NCBI RefSeq assembly: GCF_038419845.1
Contig: NZ_JBCAQT010000016.1
Span: forward strand, 54,533 to 118,532
Length of the DNA: 64,000 nucleotides
DNA from: Marinimicrobium sp038419845
Lineage (GTDB): Bacteria; Pseudomonadota; Gammaproteobacteria; Pseudomonadales; Cellvibrionaceae
Direction of reading: 5' to 3'
Part shown: piece after piece, positions 56,741-64,000 of the stretch
How the letters are laid out: each line of letters begins with the position of its first letter
Position numbering within the stretch: the stretch's first letter is position 1
The notes under the pieces: generated by a model
The model's input: the letters and a program-made list of their open reading frames with translations, nothing else
Told to the model about the DNA's origin: nothing
Databases searched by the model: none
Translations under genes and position numbers: made by a program

Positions 56741-57463
56741 CTACAACTCCCAGGATTCCAATTGCAACCCCTCCGGCTCCGCGCGCAAACACCAACCGCG
56801 ATCGTGCCAATCACCCAACACAATACGCTCACCGTACTCGCCATTCAGCAACACCGGATGGCGGGCCGGGCGATGCGTATGGCCGTGAATCAACAGCTTC
56901 GCCCCCTGGCTGCGCATCATCCGGCTCACCTCATCCGGCGTCACATCCATAATGTCCTGAGCCTTGTTGCTGTTCATGCCCCGGCTCTGCGTGCGCAACT
57001 GCCGGGCCAGCTCCCGCCGCTCATCCAGCGGCAATGCCAACACCTCCGCCTGCCAATGCGCCGAGCGCACCTTGCGGCGGAACGCCATATACTCCTGATC
57101 CCGGGTGCACAGACTGTCACCGTGCATCAACAGGGTAGGGCAGCCGTAAAGATTGATCATGCTCGGGTCGGAGAGCAACTCCGCGCCCAGCGCGCGGGTA
57201 AACCGCTCGCCGATCAGAAAATCCCGATTGCCGTGCATCAGGTAAATGCGGGTGCCGCTGTCGGCGAGCCGCCGCACCCGGGCAATGACCTCGCGGGACA
57301 GGTCACTGTCCTCATCATCGCCAATCCAGGCATCAAAAAAGTCACCCAGAATATAGAGCACTTCGGCGCCGGCGGCGCGGTCCTGCAGAAAGCGGAAAAA
57401 CCCCTCCGTGACCGCCGGGCGGGATTCGTGCAGATGCGTATCCGAAATAAAAAGCCGTGTCAT
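56741..57463 (-). CDS. lpxH: UDP-2,3-diacylglucosamine diphosphatase
   Basis: Lipid A pathway hydrolase giving lipid X and UMP; 240 residues. Metallophosphoesterase motifs FISDTHL, GDFFDAWIGDD, MHGNRDFL, HGDSLCTRDQEY and IHGHTHRPARH (Mn ligands and the LpxH His set). 8 nt downstream of ppiB in the same operon, the classic ppiB-lpxH pairing. Confidence 0.96.
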   Translation of the reverse strand: MTRLFISDTHLHESRPAVTEGFFRFLQDRAAGAEVLYILGDFFDAWIGDDEDSDLSREVIARVRRLADSGTRIYLMHGNRDFLIGERFTRALGAELLSDPSMINLYGCPTLLMHGDSLCTRDQEYMAFRRKVRSAHWQAEVLALPLDERRELARQLRTQSRGMNSNKAQDIMDVTPDEVSRMMRSQGAKLLIHGHTHRPARHPVLLNGEYGERIVLGDWHDRGWCLRAEPEGLQLESWEL

Positions 57464-57471
57464 ATCAGCCG

Positions 57472-57981
57472 TTACTCGCTGACCGTGGCTTTCTCGATAA
57501 TGACCGGCTCCACCGGCACATCCTGATGGCCGGCCTGGTTACCGGTTTCCACGGCCTTGATCTTGCTCACCGTATCCATGCCTTCCACGACCTTGCCAAA
57601 CACACAATAGCCCCAGCCCTGCATGCTCTTGTCGCGGTGGTTCAGAAAGGTGTTGTCCTGCACATTGATGAAAAACTGCGACGATGCACTGTGCGGGTCG
57701 CCGGTACGCGCCATGGCGACACTGCCAATGACGTTGCCCAGGCCGTTATCGGCTTCGTTCTCAATGGGCTCGCGGGTGGGCTTTTGCTGCATGTCCCGGG
57801 TCATGCCGCCACCCTGGATCATGAAGTTGCTGATCACACGGTGGAAGATGGTGTTATCGAAAAAACCTTCCTGCGCATACTGCTTGAAATTGGCCGCCGT
57901 GTTGGGCGCCTTTTCGTGGTTCAGTTCAATGGTGATATCACCATAGTTGGTGTGCAGCGTAACGGTCGATTCAGCGCTCAT
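57472..57981 (-). CDS. ppiB: Peptidyl-prolyl cis-trans isomerase B (cyclophilin)
   Basis: 169 residues, cytoplasmic cyclophilin. FFDNTIFHRVISNFMIQGGG, SASSQFFINVQDN and YCVFGKVVEGMD carry the active-site Arg, Gln and Phe. No signal peptide. ATG 57981 (MSAESTVTLHTNYG) is chosen; the frame to 58023 adds 14 residues of no similarity. Divergent from tmk across 197 bp; cysS, often its divergent neighbour, is absent. Confidence 0.95.
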   Translation of the reverse strand: MSAESTVTLHTNYGDITIELNHEKAPNTAANFKQYAQEGFFDNTIFHRVISNFMIQGGGMTRDMQQKPTREPIENEADNGLGNVIGSVAMARTGDPHSASSQFFINVQDNTFLNHRDKSMQGWGYCVFGKVVEGMDTVSKIKAVETGNQAGHQDVPVEPVIIEKATVSE

Positions 57982-58178
57982 GGAGTATCCCTTGGCTTTG
58001 TTGAAAAGCGGCAATAGTACCATAGAGCTCGCGCAGGGTGTGGCCGTGGGGCTCTGGTCGGGACGGAGGCCTGACCATCCTAAAACCGGGTAAAAGTGCT
58101 AAACTGCGCCCTCAATTGAACACGACGATTTGCCCTCATGGCGGGGCAAATGAGATTCACCACCAATACGAGACGACT

Positions 58179-58805
58179 GTGAACCAGGGCCGATTTATTA
58201 CCATTGAAGGCACCGAAGGGGTGGGTAAAAGTACCAATCTGGCGTTCATCCGCCAGTGGCTGGAAGCGCGCGGCCAGCGGGTGCTGGTGACCCGCGAGCC
58301 GGGCGGCACACCGCTGGCGGAGGACATCCGCACGCTGCTGCTCAGCCCTCGGGAGGAGCCGGTCACGCCCATGACCGAACTGCTCATGATCTTCGCGGCC
58401 CGGGCGCAGCATCTCGAGCAGGTCGTTAAACCCGCGCTGGCGCGCGGCACCTGGGTGCTGTGCGACCGGTTTACCGACTCCACCTATGCCTATCAGGGCG
58501 GCGGACGGGGCTTTGATCAGCAGGTGATCGCCCAGCTGGAAGATCTGGTGCAGGGTAGTTTGCGACCGGATCTGACCCTGGTGCTGGATATCGATGTAAA
58601 GGAAGGCCTGAGTCGTGCCAGCCAACGCAGCGACCCGGACCGGTTTGAAGGCGAGACCCTGGCTTTTTTCGAGCGGGTACGAGCGGTTTACCGGGGGCTG
58701 GCCGAGCGGGCGCCCGAGCGTTATGCCTTGGTGGATGCCGGTCAGCCCCTGGCTGACGTGCAGCGTGAGTTGGCCGATGCGCTGGCGTCTCTGGCGAATT
58801 CGTAA
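58179..58805 (+). CDS. tmk: Thymidylate kinase
   Basis: dTMP to dTDP; 208 residues. P-loop IEGTEGVGKSTN, DRX motif LCDRFTDSTYAYQGGGRG, REPGGTPLAE. GTG 58179 (NQGRFITIEGTEG) is the start; the frame to 58038 adds 47 unlikely residues. In most gammaproteobacteria mltG-tmk-holB-pilZ-tatD are contiguous; here tmk is separated from holB by 2.4 kb with two minus-strand genes, and mltG is not upstream. Confidence 0.95.
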   Translation: MNQGRFITIEGTEGVGKSTNLAFIRQWLEARGQRVLVTREPGGTPLAEDIRTLLLSPREEPVTPMTELLMIFAARAQHLEQVVKPALARGTWVLCDRFTDSTYAYQGGGRGFDQQVIAQLEDLVQGSLRPDLTLVLDIDVKEGLSRASQRSDPDRFEGETLAFFERVRAVYRGLAERAPERYALVDAGQPLADVQRELADALASLANS

Positions 58806-58814
58806 AAGCCGGAC

Positions 58815-58841
58815 CAAAAAAAGGGGGCCAGTGGCCCCCTT
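58815..58841 (-). terminator. Terminator of the TraF-like gene
   Basis: On the minus strand GGGGGCCA-C-TGGCCCCC hairpin followed by seven Ts. The tmk stop is at 58805, so the two transcripts share this 3' region. Confidence 0.85.
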
Positions 58842-58861
58842 CGCGCGCTACTGATATCAGA

Positions 58862-60091
58862 TCAGAATCGCAGGCCCAGTTGGGCGGAGGCGCCCATGGT
58901 GTTGCCTTCCCCGCTGAAAGCGGCAATATCGAGGTTCACCACATTGAAGGGCGACAGCCCCAGACCCACCGAATAGGTATCTCCGATGTTGTCTTCCAGG
59001 TCCATGCGGTAGCCGGCCCGTACCTGAACCCACTGCCAGGCGTTGAGCTCAATACCGGCGCGGGCGTACTGTGTTTCCTGCCCGGTAGCAAAATTCGGGC
59101 TGGTGTTCAGGTCCACCGCGCCTTCAGCTGTGAACCAGTCACTCTTGTAGCCAAGGGCGGTGGTGGCACGGGGCTTTATTTCGATGTGGTCACCGGGCTC
59201 GATTGTCTCGTAAGAGCGGCTGATGGCATTGTTCACAGTCAATGCATAGCGCATGTTGCCGCTGATATAGGTCGCGCCCAGATCGACGTTGGCATCGGTG
59301 TTGTCGATACTGTAATCGTCGGCGTCAAAGTCATCCTCTTCAAAACTGTCCACGGTCGCGGTGTACACGAACGTGGTCACATGCATCAGCTTGGGGGTTA
59401 CCCCGAGCAGCAGCTTAGAGTCTTCACCGGTCTTTAGGCTCTTGGCCATGGCCAGGCCCCCTTCGGCAACGACCGCACCCCGACCCACGCCGTAGGATTG
59501 CAGGACACTCGGATCAAAGTTGGTTTCGCCTACGGCGTCGCGAATCACCTGGTAGTCGTTCTCATCCACCACGGAGCGTACCGCTGCTTCGCCGCGGACC
59601 TTGCCCACCAGGCTCAGGGAGAGCCAGTTGTTGGGAATCGACAGTACCAGGCTGCCACCCGGTCCAACGTTGGCGGTCTTGTTGGCGACCGCTTCCAGAC
59701 GGGCAATCGCCTCGTCGGCCTGCTCTTGCTGCAGCGCGCGCACGTCGCGCTCGAACTGATCCGGGTTGTTGGGATCAAAGCCGCCTACTTCGTCGAAAAC
59801 GTCGTAGGCCGTGGTTTCTTCCAGTTCGGTCAAATAATCGGACAGGTCTTCCAGACCATCCACCAGCTCATCTTCGTCCTCGCCCAGAACGCCCAGGTTG
59901 GCCACGAGCGCGAAATCATCCCGCTCACCAAACCCGGCTCCGAGGCTGGGGTTGAAGACAACACCATCGGCATAACCACCGGTGGCATAGCCGGCACCGG
60001 ACATGCCGGTCAAACGGCCATTGAAGTAATCGCTCGCGGCGACGGAACCGGAAGCGGCGACAAGAGCGAGACTGAGGAGTGTTTTTCTCAT
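58862..60091 (-). CDS. TraF-like outer-membrane beta-barrel protein
   Basis: 409 residues. Signal peptide (MRKTLLSLALVAASGSVAA), then a beta-barrel-like repeat pattern ending in a typical terminal strand (ASAQLGLRF). The start of the mature protein, NGRLTGMSGAGYATGGYADG, resembles FadL/TraF_2-type proteins annotated as 'conjugal transfer protein TraF'. Residues about 90-160 are acidic and helical. Nothing around it is conjugative. ATG 60091; the frame to 60121 adds 10 residues. Function unknown, probably an outer-membrane channel or carrier. Confidence 0.78.
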   Translation of the reverse strand: MRKTLLSLALVAASGSVAASDYFNGRLTGMSGAGYATGGYADGVVFNPSLGAGFGERDDFALVANLGVLGEDEDELVDGLEDLSDYLTELEETTAYDVFDEVGGFDPNNPDQFERDVRALQQEQADEAIARLEAVANKTANVGPGGSLVLSIPNNWLSLSLVGKVRGEAAVRSVVDENDYQVIRDAVGETNFDPSVLQSYGVGRGAVVAEGGLAMAKSLKTGEDSKLLLGVTPKLMHVTTFVYTATVDSFEEDDFDADDYSIDNTDANVDLGATYISGNMRYALTVNNAISRSYETIEPGDHIEIKPRATTALGYKSDWFTAEGAVDLNTSPNFATGQETQYARAGIELNAWQWVQVRAGYRMDLEDNIGDTYSVGLGLSPFNVVNLDIAAFSGEGNTMGASAQLGLRF

Positions 60092-60256
60092 AACAACTGG
60101 ACCTGAATTGGGAAACACCAAGGTAAAAAAGCGTCAATGATTGAAGTTTGACCTAATATATAAATTCTTGCAATAAGCGCTATAGCACTTATTGCAAAAC
60201 AGTCTTGAGCGGCGCTCAGCTCTAATTTATTGCCATAAAAACCGCAGATTCCCGCG

Positions 60257-60892
60257 TCAGAACGGGGGTTCCGACTCACAGGTGACGGTTTCTTCAGTCC
60301 TTGGATGGGAAAATTGCAGTCGTGTTGCGTGCAGCAGGAGTCGCTCAGAGCGGGCGATCAATTCCGGAGTGGCGTAAAGGTCATCCCCCAGAATCGGATG
60401 TCCCAAGGATAGCATATGCACCCTCAGTTGGTGAGAGCGGCCGGTCACCGGCGTCAGAGCCACCCGGGTATGGGTCGTCTCCCGCGCCAACACCCGGTAA
60501 CGGGTCAAGGCCCACTTGCCCTCGGTATGGTCAACTTTCTGTCTGGGCCGATTGGGCCAGTCGCAGATCAGGGGCAAATCCACCTCGCCCTCGTCCTCGG
60601 CGACGACCCCGCCGACCACGGCGGTGTAGAGCTTGCTCATCTGCTGTTGCTGAAACTGCCGCGAGAGGTGCTTCTGCGGCTCATACCCCAACGGGATGAT
60701 CACCAGCCCCGACGTCGCCTGATCCAGCCGATGCACAATCCGCGCATTCGGGTAGGCCCGCACCACCCGATTGATCAGGCAGTCCTGCTTGTCCGGCCCC
60801 TTACCCGGCACCGTCAACAACCCGGCGGGCTTGTCGACCACCAACAGGTCGTCATCGGCATACACAATCGGCGGCAGAGCGAGAGACATCAT
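60257..60892 (-). CDS. rluA: RluA-type pseudouridine synthase
   Basis: 211 residues. Catalytic Asp in IVHRLDQATSGLVI, LLVVDKPAGLLTVPGKG, and TGRSHQLRVHMLSLGHPILGDDLY. Short length and lack of an S4 domain fit RluA (23S U746 / tRNA U32). ATG 60892 or 60889; the further TTG 60895 is unlikely. Isolated, with a 165-bp gap to the TraF-like gene downstream. Confidence 0.9.
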   Translation of the reverse strand: MMSLALPPIVYADDDLLVVDKPAGLLTVPGKGPDKQDCLINRVVRAYPNARIVHRLDQATSGLVIIPLGYEPQKHLSRQFQQQQMSKLYTAVVGGVVAEDEGEVDLPLICDWPNRPRQKVDHTEGKWALTRYRVLARETTHTRVALTPVTGRSHQLRVHMLSLGHPILGDDLYATPELIARSERLLLHATRLQFSHPRTEETVTCESEPPF

Positions 60893-60941
60893 CAATATCC
60901 AAAAAGCGGCGATTGTACCCTTTAATACCTTCTGAGTGGCG

Positions 60942-61110
60942 TCACGTCCGGCCCGCTTTGGGGTGGATACCCTATTTGTCAGGTGCGCTGTCGCTTACCA
61001 GACCTACGGGCTCGCTCGGTGCGTTCTACTACGGGGTGCGGAGGACCTGCTATGCGATCCCGTAGGGCGGATAAGCTGTAAGCGCATCCGCCGAAGCGGG
61101 CCGGGCGTGA
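60942..61110. repeat. Composite palindromic region before holB
   Basis: Bounded by inverted copies of TCACGTCCGGCCCGC (60942-60956) and its near complement 61096-61110. Inside are a copy of the GGATACCCTATTTGTCAGGT repeat (60965 to about 61050) and a standard REP 61062-61092 (plus). The flanks GGCCCGCTTTGGGG and CCGAAGCGGGCC look like the right end of the variable-stem elements, placed in both orientations. The rest of the 305-bp gap holds only the holB leader. Confidence 0.75.
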
Positions 61111-61197
61111 CCATGACCACCCAGCCAACCCACAAAAGATGCAAAACACCCCTGAGTCCCTTACCATGAGCGCCATCAGCCGCAGGAACCCGACACC

Positions 61198-62211
61198 ATG
61201 AGCGACAACTTCCCCGCGCTGCCATACCCCTGGCAAAAAGACCAATGGCAGAGCTTCAACAAACACATCGACGACAACCAGCTCGCCCACGCCCTCATGC
61301 TGGCCGGACCCGCCGGCATCGGCAAAAGGCACCTGGCCAACGCGCTCGCTCAGCGCCTCCTGTGCCAGACCCCACAACAGGGCGCCGCCTGCGGCAAATG
61401 CCACAGCTGCGGACTTCTGCGCGCCCAGACCCACCCCGACCTCAAATACCTGCAGCCGGAGGAGCCGGGCAAAGCCATCAAAATCGACGCCGTGCGCGAA
61501 CTCACCCGGGCGCTCGGCACCACCGCTCAACAGAGCGGCTACAAAGTCGTGATCATCGAGCCGGCCGAGGCCATGAACACCAACTCCGCCAACGCCCTGC
61601 TCAAAACCCTGGAAGAGCCGGCGGAAGACACCCTGCTGATCCTGGTCAGCCATACCCCCAGCGCCGTGCTGCCCACCATCCGCAGCCGCTGCCAGATCCG
61701 CTCCCTGCCCATGCCGCGCAAAGCCGTGGTGCTCGACTGGCTCTCGCCGCTGGTCACCAGCAGCGGCATCGCGCCGGAGCCGTTGCTGGAAATGGCCCGG
61801 GGTGCGCCGCTCAACGCCCTGGCCCTGCTCGAGGGCGACACCCTGGAGCAGCGTCAGCAGATGGAAAAGAACTTTATCCAGCTGTGCGACAACAAAACCA
61901 CCGCCATCGCACTGGCGGGCGAGTGGCAGAAGGGCGACGTCACTGCCACCCTGGAGTGGCTGCTGATCTGGGTGTACGATCTGGCCCGGTGGCAGGCGGG
62001 CGCCGAGGTGTCCACCTTCAAACCCCTGCCGGATCACCTGCGCCACCAGCTGAGCAAGATTCCCGGCGCGCTGTTGCACCGCTACCTGGAAAAGCTCCTG
62101 ACCGTCAAAGCCCAATGGCTCAGCGGCGCCAACCCCAATAAGCAGCTATTATTGGAAGAGCTGTTGCTGGACTGGGGCGTACTGCTCCGCCAGGCACAGA
62201 AAGTGGCCTAA
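61198..62211 (+). CDS. holB: DNA polymerase III subunit delta'
   Basis: Clamp-loader subunit, 337 residues. P-loop-like GPAGIGKRHLAN, zinc module CGKCHSCGLL (with an upstream Cys), SANALLKTLEEP sensor region, and LVSHTPSAVLPTIRSRCQ. Start ATG 61198. Followed by pilZ (68 nt) and tatD (9 nt), the usual order. Confidence 0.95.
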   Translation: MSDNFPALPYPWQKDQWQSFNKHIDDNQLAHALMLAGPAGIGKRHLANALAQRLLCQTPQQGAACGKCHSCGLLRAQTHPDLKYLQPEEPGKAIKIDAVRELTRALGTTAQQSGYKVVIIEPAEAMNTNSANALLKTLEEPAEDTLLILVSHTPSAVLPTIRSRCQIRSLPMPRKAVVLDWLSPLVTSSGIAPEPLLEMARGAPLNALALLEGDTLEQRQQMEKNFIQLCDNKTTAIALAGEWQKGDVTATLEWLLIWVYDLARWQAGAEVSTFKPLPDHLRHQLSKIPGALLHRYLEKLLTVKAQWLSGANPNKQLLLEELLLDWGVLLRQAQKVA

Positions 62212-62279
62212 CCAAACCATCTGGACAGCAACCGCCAGATCGTTTACTGTTTTCACCGATTTCAATAACGGAGATGGGT

Positions 62280-62630
62280 ATGCAAGCTCTCGGTGGCGCC
62301 CGCAACGGGATACTTTCTCTTACCATCAAAGACAAAGCCGTACTCTACGCAGCCTACATGCCGTTTGTGAAAAATGGCGGGCTGTTCATTCCCACCGGTA
62401 AAAGCTACAAGCTGGGGGACGAGGTGTTCATGCTCCTGAACCTGATGGACGAGGCGGAAAAAATCCCCGTGGCCGGCAAGGTCGTCTGGGTGACGCCCAA
62501 AGGCGCCCAGGGCAACCGCGCCGCCGGTATCGGCGTGCAGTTCAGCGACCAGGACAACACCGCCGTGACCAAAATCGAAACCTATCTCGCCGGCTCGCTG
62601 GAATCCGAACGTCCCACTCACACGATGTAA
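62280..62630 (+). CDS. pilZ: Type IV pilus assembly protein PilZ
   Basis: 116 residues, single PilZ domain: ILSLTIKDKAVLYAAYMPF, NGGLFIPTGK, VAGKVVWVTPKGAQGNRAAGIGVQF. Like P. aeruginosa PilZ it lacks the RxxxR c-di-GMP motif, so it probably acts by protein contacts in type IV pilus assembly. ATG 62280 is chosen because CGGAG (62269-62273) is 6 nt upstream; ATG 62274 would abut it. Confidence 0.94.
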   Translation: MQALGGARNGILSLTIKDKAVLYAAYMPFVKNGGLFIPTGKSYKLGDEVFMLLNLMDEAEKIPVAGKVVWVTPKGAQGNRAAGIGVQFSDQDNTAVTKIETYLAGSLESERPTHTM

Positions 62631-62639
62631 ACAGGCTTC

Positions 62640-63422
62640 ATGCTCACCGACTCCCATTGCCATCTCGATCGCATTGATCTCACGCCGTACGACGGCAACC
62701 TCACCGCCGCCCTGGATGCCGCCCGAGAGCGCGGCATCGGGCAGTTTCTGTGCATCGGCGTCAGCCTGGAAAACCGCGAGACGGTGGTGGATATCGCCCG
62801 CCGGTACCCGGACGTGGTCGCCTCGGTGGGTGTGCACCCCTGCGATGTGGAATCCGGCACCGCCAGCGTCGAGCAGCTGGTGGAGTGGGGCAGAGCGCCG
62901 GAAGTGGTGGGCCTGGGCGAAACCGGGTTGGACTATCACTACGCCGAACAGACCGCCGAGCTGCAGCAGGAGAGCTTTGCCCTGCATCTGCAGGCGGGTG
63001 CCCAGGCCGGCCTGCCGGTCATCGTTCACACCCGCGAAGCGCGGGAAGACACCCTGGCGCTCATCCGCGAGCACGGCAGCCAAGAGCACGCGGGCGTGCT
63101 GCACTGCTTTACCGAAAACTGGGACATGGCCAGCCGCGCGCTGGACATGAACTACTACATCTCGCTCTCGGGCATCGTCACCTTCAAAAGCGCCGAAGCC
63201 CTGCGCGACGTGGCCAGGAAAGTCCCGCTCGATCGCCTGCTGGTCGAAACCGACTCCCCCTATCTGGCACCCGTCCCGCACAGAGGCAAGTCCAACGAGC
63301 CCAAGTGGGTACGCGAAGTGGCCGAATTCGTCGCCGAGCTTCGCGGCATGCCGGTAGAGCAGTTGGCCGAGCAGACCACCGAGAATTTTTACCGCCTGTT
63401 CCCCAAAAGCCGCGCCCAGTAA
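62640..63422 (+). CDS. TatD family metal-dependent hydrolase
   Basis: 260 residues; TIM-barrel DNase-type hydrolase (YcfH group, the usual neighbour of holB-pilZ). Metal ligands: DSHCHLD, GLGETGLDYHY, VIHTREA, HCFTEN, VETDSPYLAP. ATG 62640 is 9 nt after pilZ. A REP pair and the IS begin just after the stop. Confidence 0.94.
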   Translation: MLTDSHCHLDRIDLTPYDGNLTAALDAARERGIGQFLCIGVSLENRETVVDIARRYPDVVASVGVHPCDVESGTASVEQLVEWGRAPEVVGLGETGLDYHYAEQTAELQQESFALHLQAGAQAGLPVIVHTREAREDTLALIREHGSQEHAGVLHCFTENWDMASRALDMNYYISLSGIVTFKSAEALRDVARKVPLDRLLVETDSPYLAPVPHRGKSNEPKWVREVAEFVAELRGMPVEQLAEQTTENFYRLFPKSRAQ

Positions 63423-63423
63423 C

Positions 63424-63499
63424 GGCGGATGCGCCTTAGGCTTATCCGCCCTACGCCACCTGCCGTGGTACCCGTAGGGCGGATAAGCTGTAAGCGCAT
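63424..63499. repeat. REP pair after tatD, second member cut by the IS
   Basis: Minus copy 63424-63454 is complete. The plus copy from 63474 reads GTAG, GGCGGATAAGC...GCGCAT and stops at 63499, where the IS end begins; the expected final CCGCC is missing. Confidence 0.9.
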
Positions 63500-64000
63500 T
63501 GTAGTGGTCAACTAATTCCGGACAATAATTTAGATGGATTTTCCGCTTTTGCCGGCGGTACCCCATCGTTGTACTGATGGGGCCGACGCCAGTTGTAATA
63601 GTCCATCAAGTAATAGCTGATGTCTCTTGTCGCTTCGGCTTTCGAACGGTAACCCAGTGAGGGTATCCACTCTGACTTCAGGCTGCGGAACACGCGCTCC
63701 ATCGGAGCGTTGTCCCAACAGTTGCCACGCCGACTCATGCTCTGCTTCATCCGATAACGCCACAGACGCTGCCGGAACAGCTGGCTGGCGTACTGGCAAC
63801 CTTGGTCTGAGTGAAACATCACCCCCTCCGGCTGGCCTCGTTGCTCGTAGGCCAATTCAAGGGCCCTTGCCGCCAGCTCGGCGTCGGGTCTGGTAGACAA
63901 GGACCAGCCAATCACCCGACGGCGGTACAGGTCCATCACTACGGCCAGGTAATGCCAGCGACTGTCGACCCAGATGTAGGTAATATCTCCACACCACACT
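63500..64000 (-). mobile_element. IS3-family insertion sequence, right part only
   Basis: Begins at 63500 with TGTAGTGGTCAACTAATTCC, a TG-started terminal inverted repeat, and continues off the window. It carries the end of a DDE transposase gene. Confidence 0.88.
63508..64000 (-). CDS. IS3-family transposase OrfB (partial)
   Basis: About 164 C-terminal residues of an rve/DDE integrase-type transposase, open to the window edge. DDE residues: D in CGDITYIWVDSRW, D in FHSDQGCQYAS, E in NAPMERVFRSLKSEW. Ends at 63508, 8 bp from the IS tip, as in IS3-family elements. An upstream OrfA and frameshift signal would be outside the window. Confidence 0.92.
   Translation of the reverse strand, partial: VWCGDITYIWVDSRWHYLAVVMDLYRRRVIGWSLSTRPDAELAARALELAYEQRGQPEGVMFHSDQGCQYASQLFRQRLWRYRMKQSMSRRGNCWDNAPMERVFRSLKSEWIPSLGYRSKAEATRDISYYLMDYYNWRRPHQYNDGVPPAKAENPSKLLSGIS

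Noticed and set aside
58862..60091. Evidence for a conjugative element from the TraF-like gene
   Set aside because: The family name comes from a loose domain match; no other transfer genes, relaxase or origin is nearby.

Overview
The window is ordinary chromosome from a GC-rich gammaproteobacterium. Its gene neighbourhoods resemble those of Pseudomonas and of marine Cellvibrionaceae-type bacteria: mtaD-ubiG-mupP-yciK divergent from gyrA, a tyrA-aroA fusion, nadK-phosphatase-rhomboid-yeaC-pepN, and holB-pilZ-tatD. I cannot name the species. Almost everything is core metabolism or housekeeping; the accessory content is one partial IS and a dense set of small palindromic repeats.

Layout. 1-3366 (minus): mtaD, ubiG, mupP, yciK (partial). 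3852-9834 (plus): gyrA, pheA, tyrA-aroA, i.e. DNA gyrase followed by aromatic amino-acid synthesis without the serC and hisC2 that Pseudomonas has here. 9912-12414: cysD-cysN for sulfate activation, with three REPs between them. 12704-14527: a comEA-like gene, pyrF, cmk. 14600-18537: manB, galU, manC for GDP-mannose and UDP-glucose. 18961-24501: rpsA converging on metH. 24681-30136: nfuA behind a probable IscR operator, a periplasmic OB-fold-like protein, an epimerase/SPW/VKOR-like membrane fusion, and an AroF-type DAHP synthase. 30265-36526: a two-gene AddAB-like helicase-nuclease. 36755-46219: a cache-GGDEF-EAL protein, murI, rmuC, a DUF2489 gene, trmA, and a lipoprotein gene coupled to an orphan histidine kinase. 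46371-46566: tRNA-Val and tRNA-Asp, followed by a broken copy of the tRNA-Asp 3' end and about 600 bp of repeats. 47357-56620: a possible 27-residue acidic peptide, a coiled-coil protein, a cNMP/rhodanese protein, nadK, a phosphatase, a rhomboid protease, yeaC and pepN. 56741-63422: lpxH-ppiB, tmk, a TraF-like outer-membrane protein, a RluA-type pseudouridine synthase, then holB-pilZ-tatD. 63500-64000: one end of an IS3-family element that landed inside a REP.

The least explained material is intergenic. Several repeat classes recur. (i) REPs with a GTAG foot occur in two main sequence types. (ii) A 20-nt palindromic cassette, TCCGAAACGTCGGACCGATC, sits in REP loops or related repeats at four places. 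(iii) Three roughly 110-bp stem-loop elements (at 3624, 46896 and 53758) share their ends and a 51-52 nt loop, but each has a different, perfectly complementary 15-20 bp stem. (iv) A 268-bp element with 34-bp terminal inverted repeats lies between murI and rmuC. (v) A tRNA-Asp 3' end is interrupted in its T-loop by a run of hairpins. Class (iii) is the best candidate for something undescribed.
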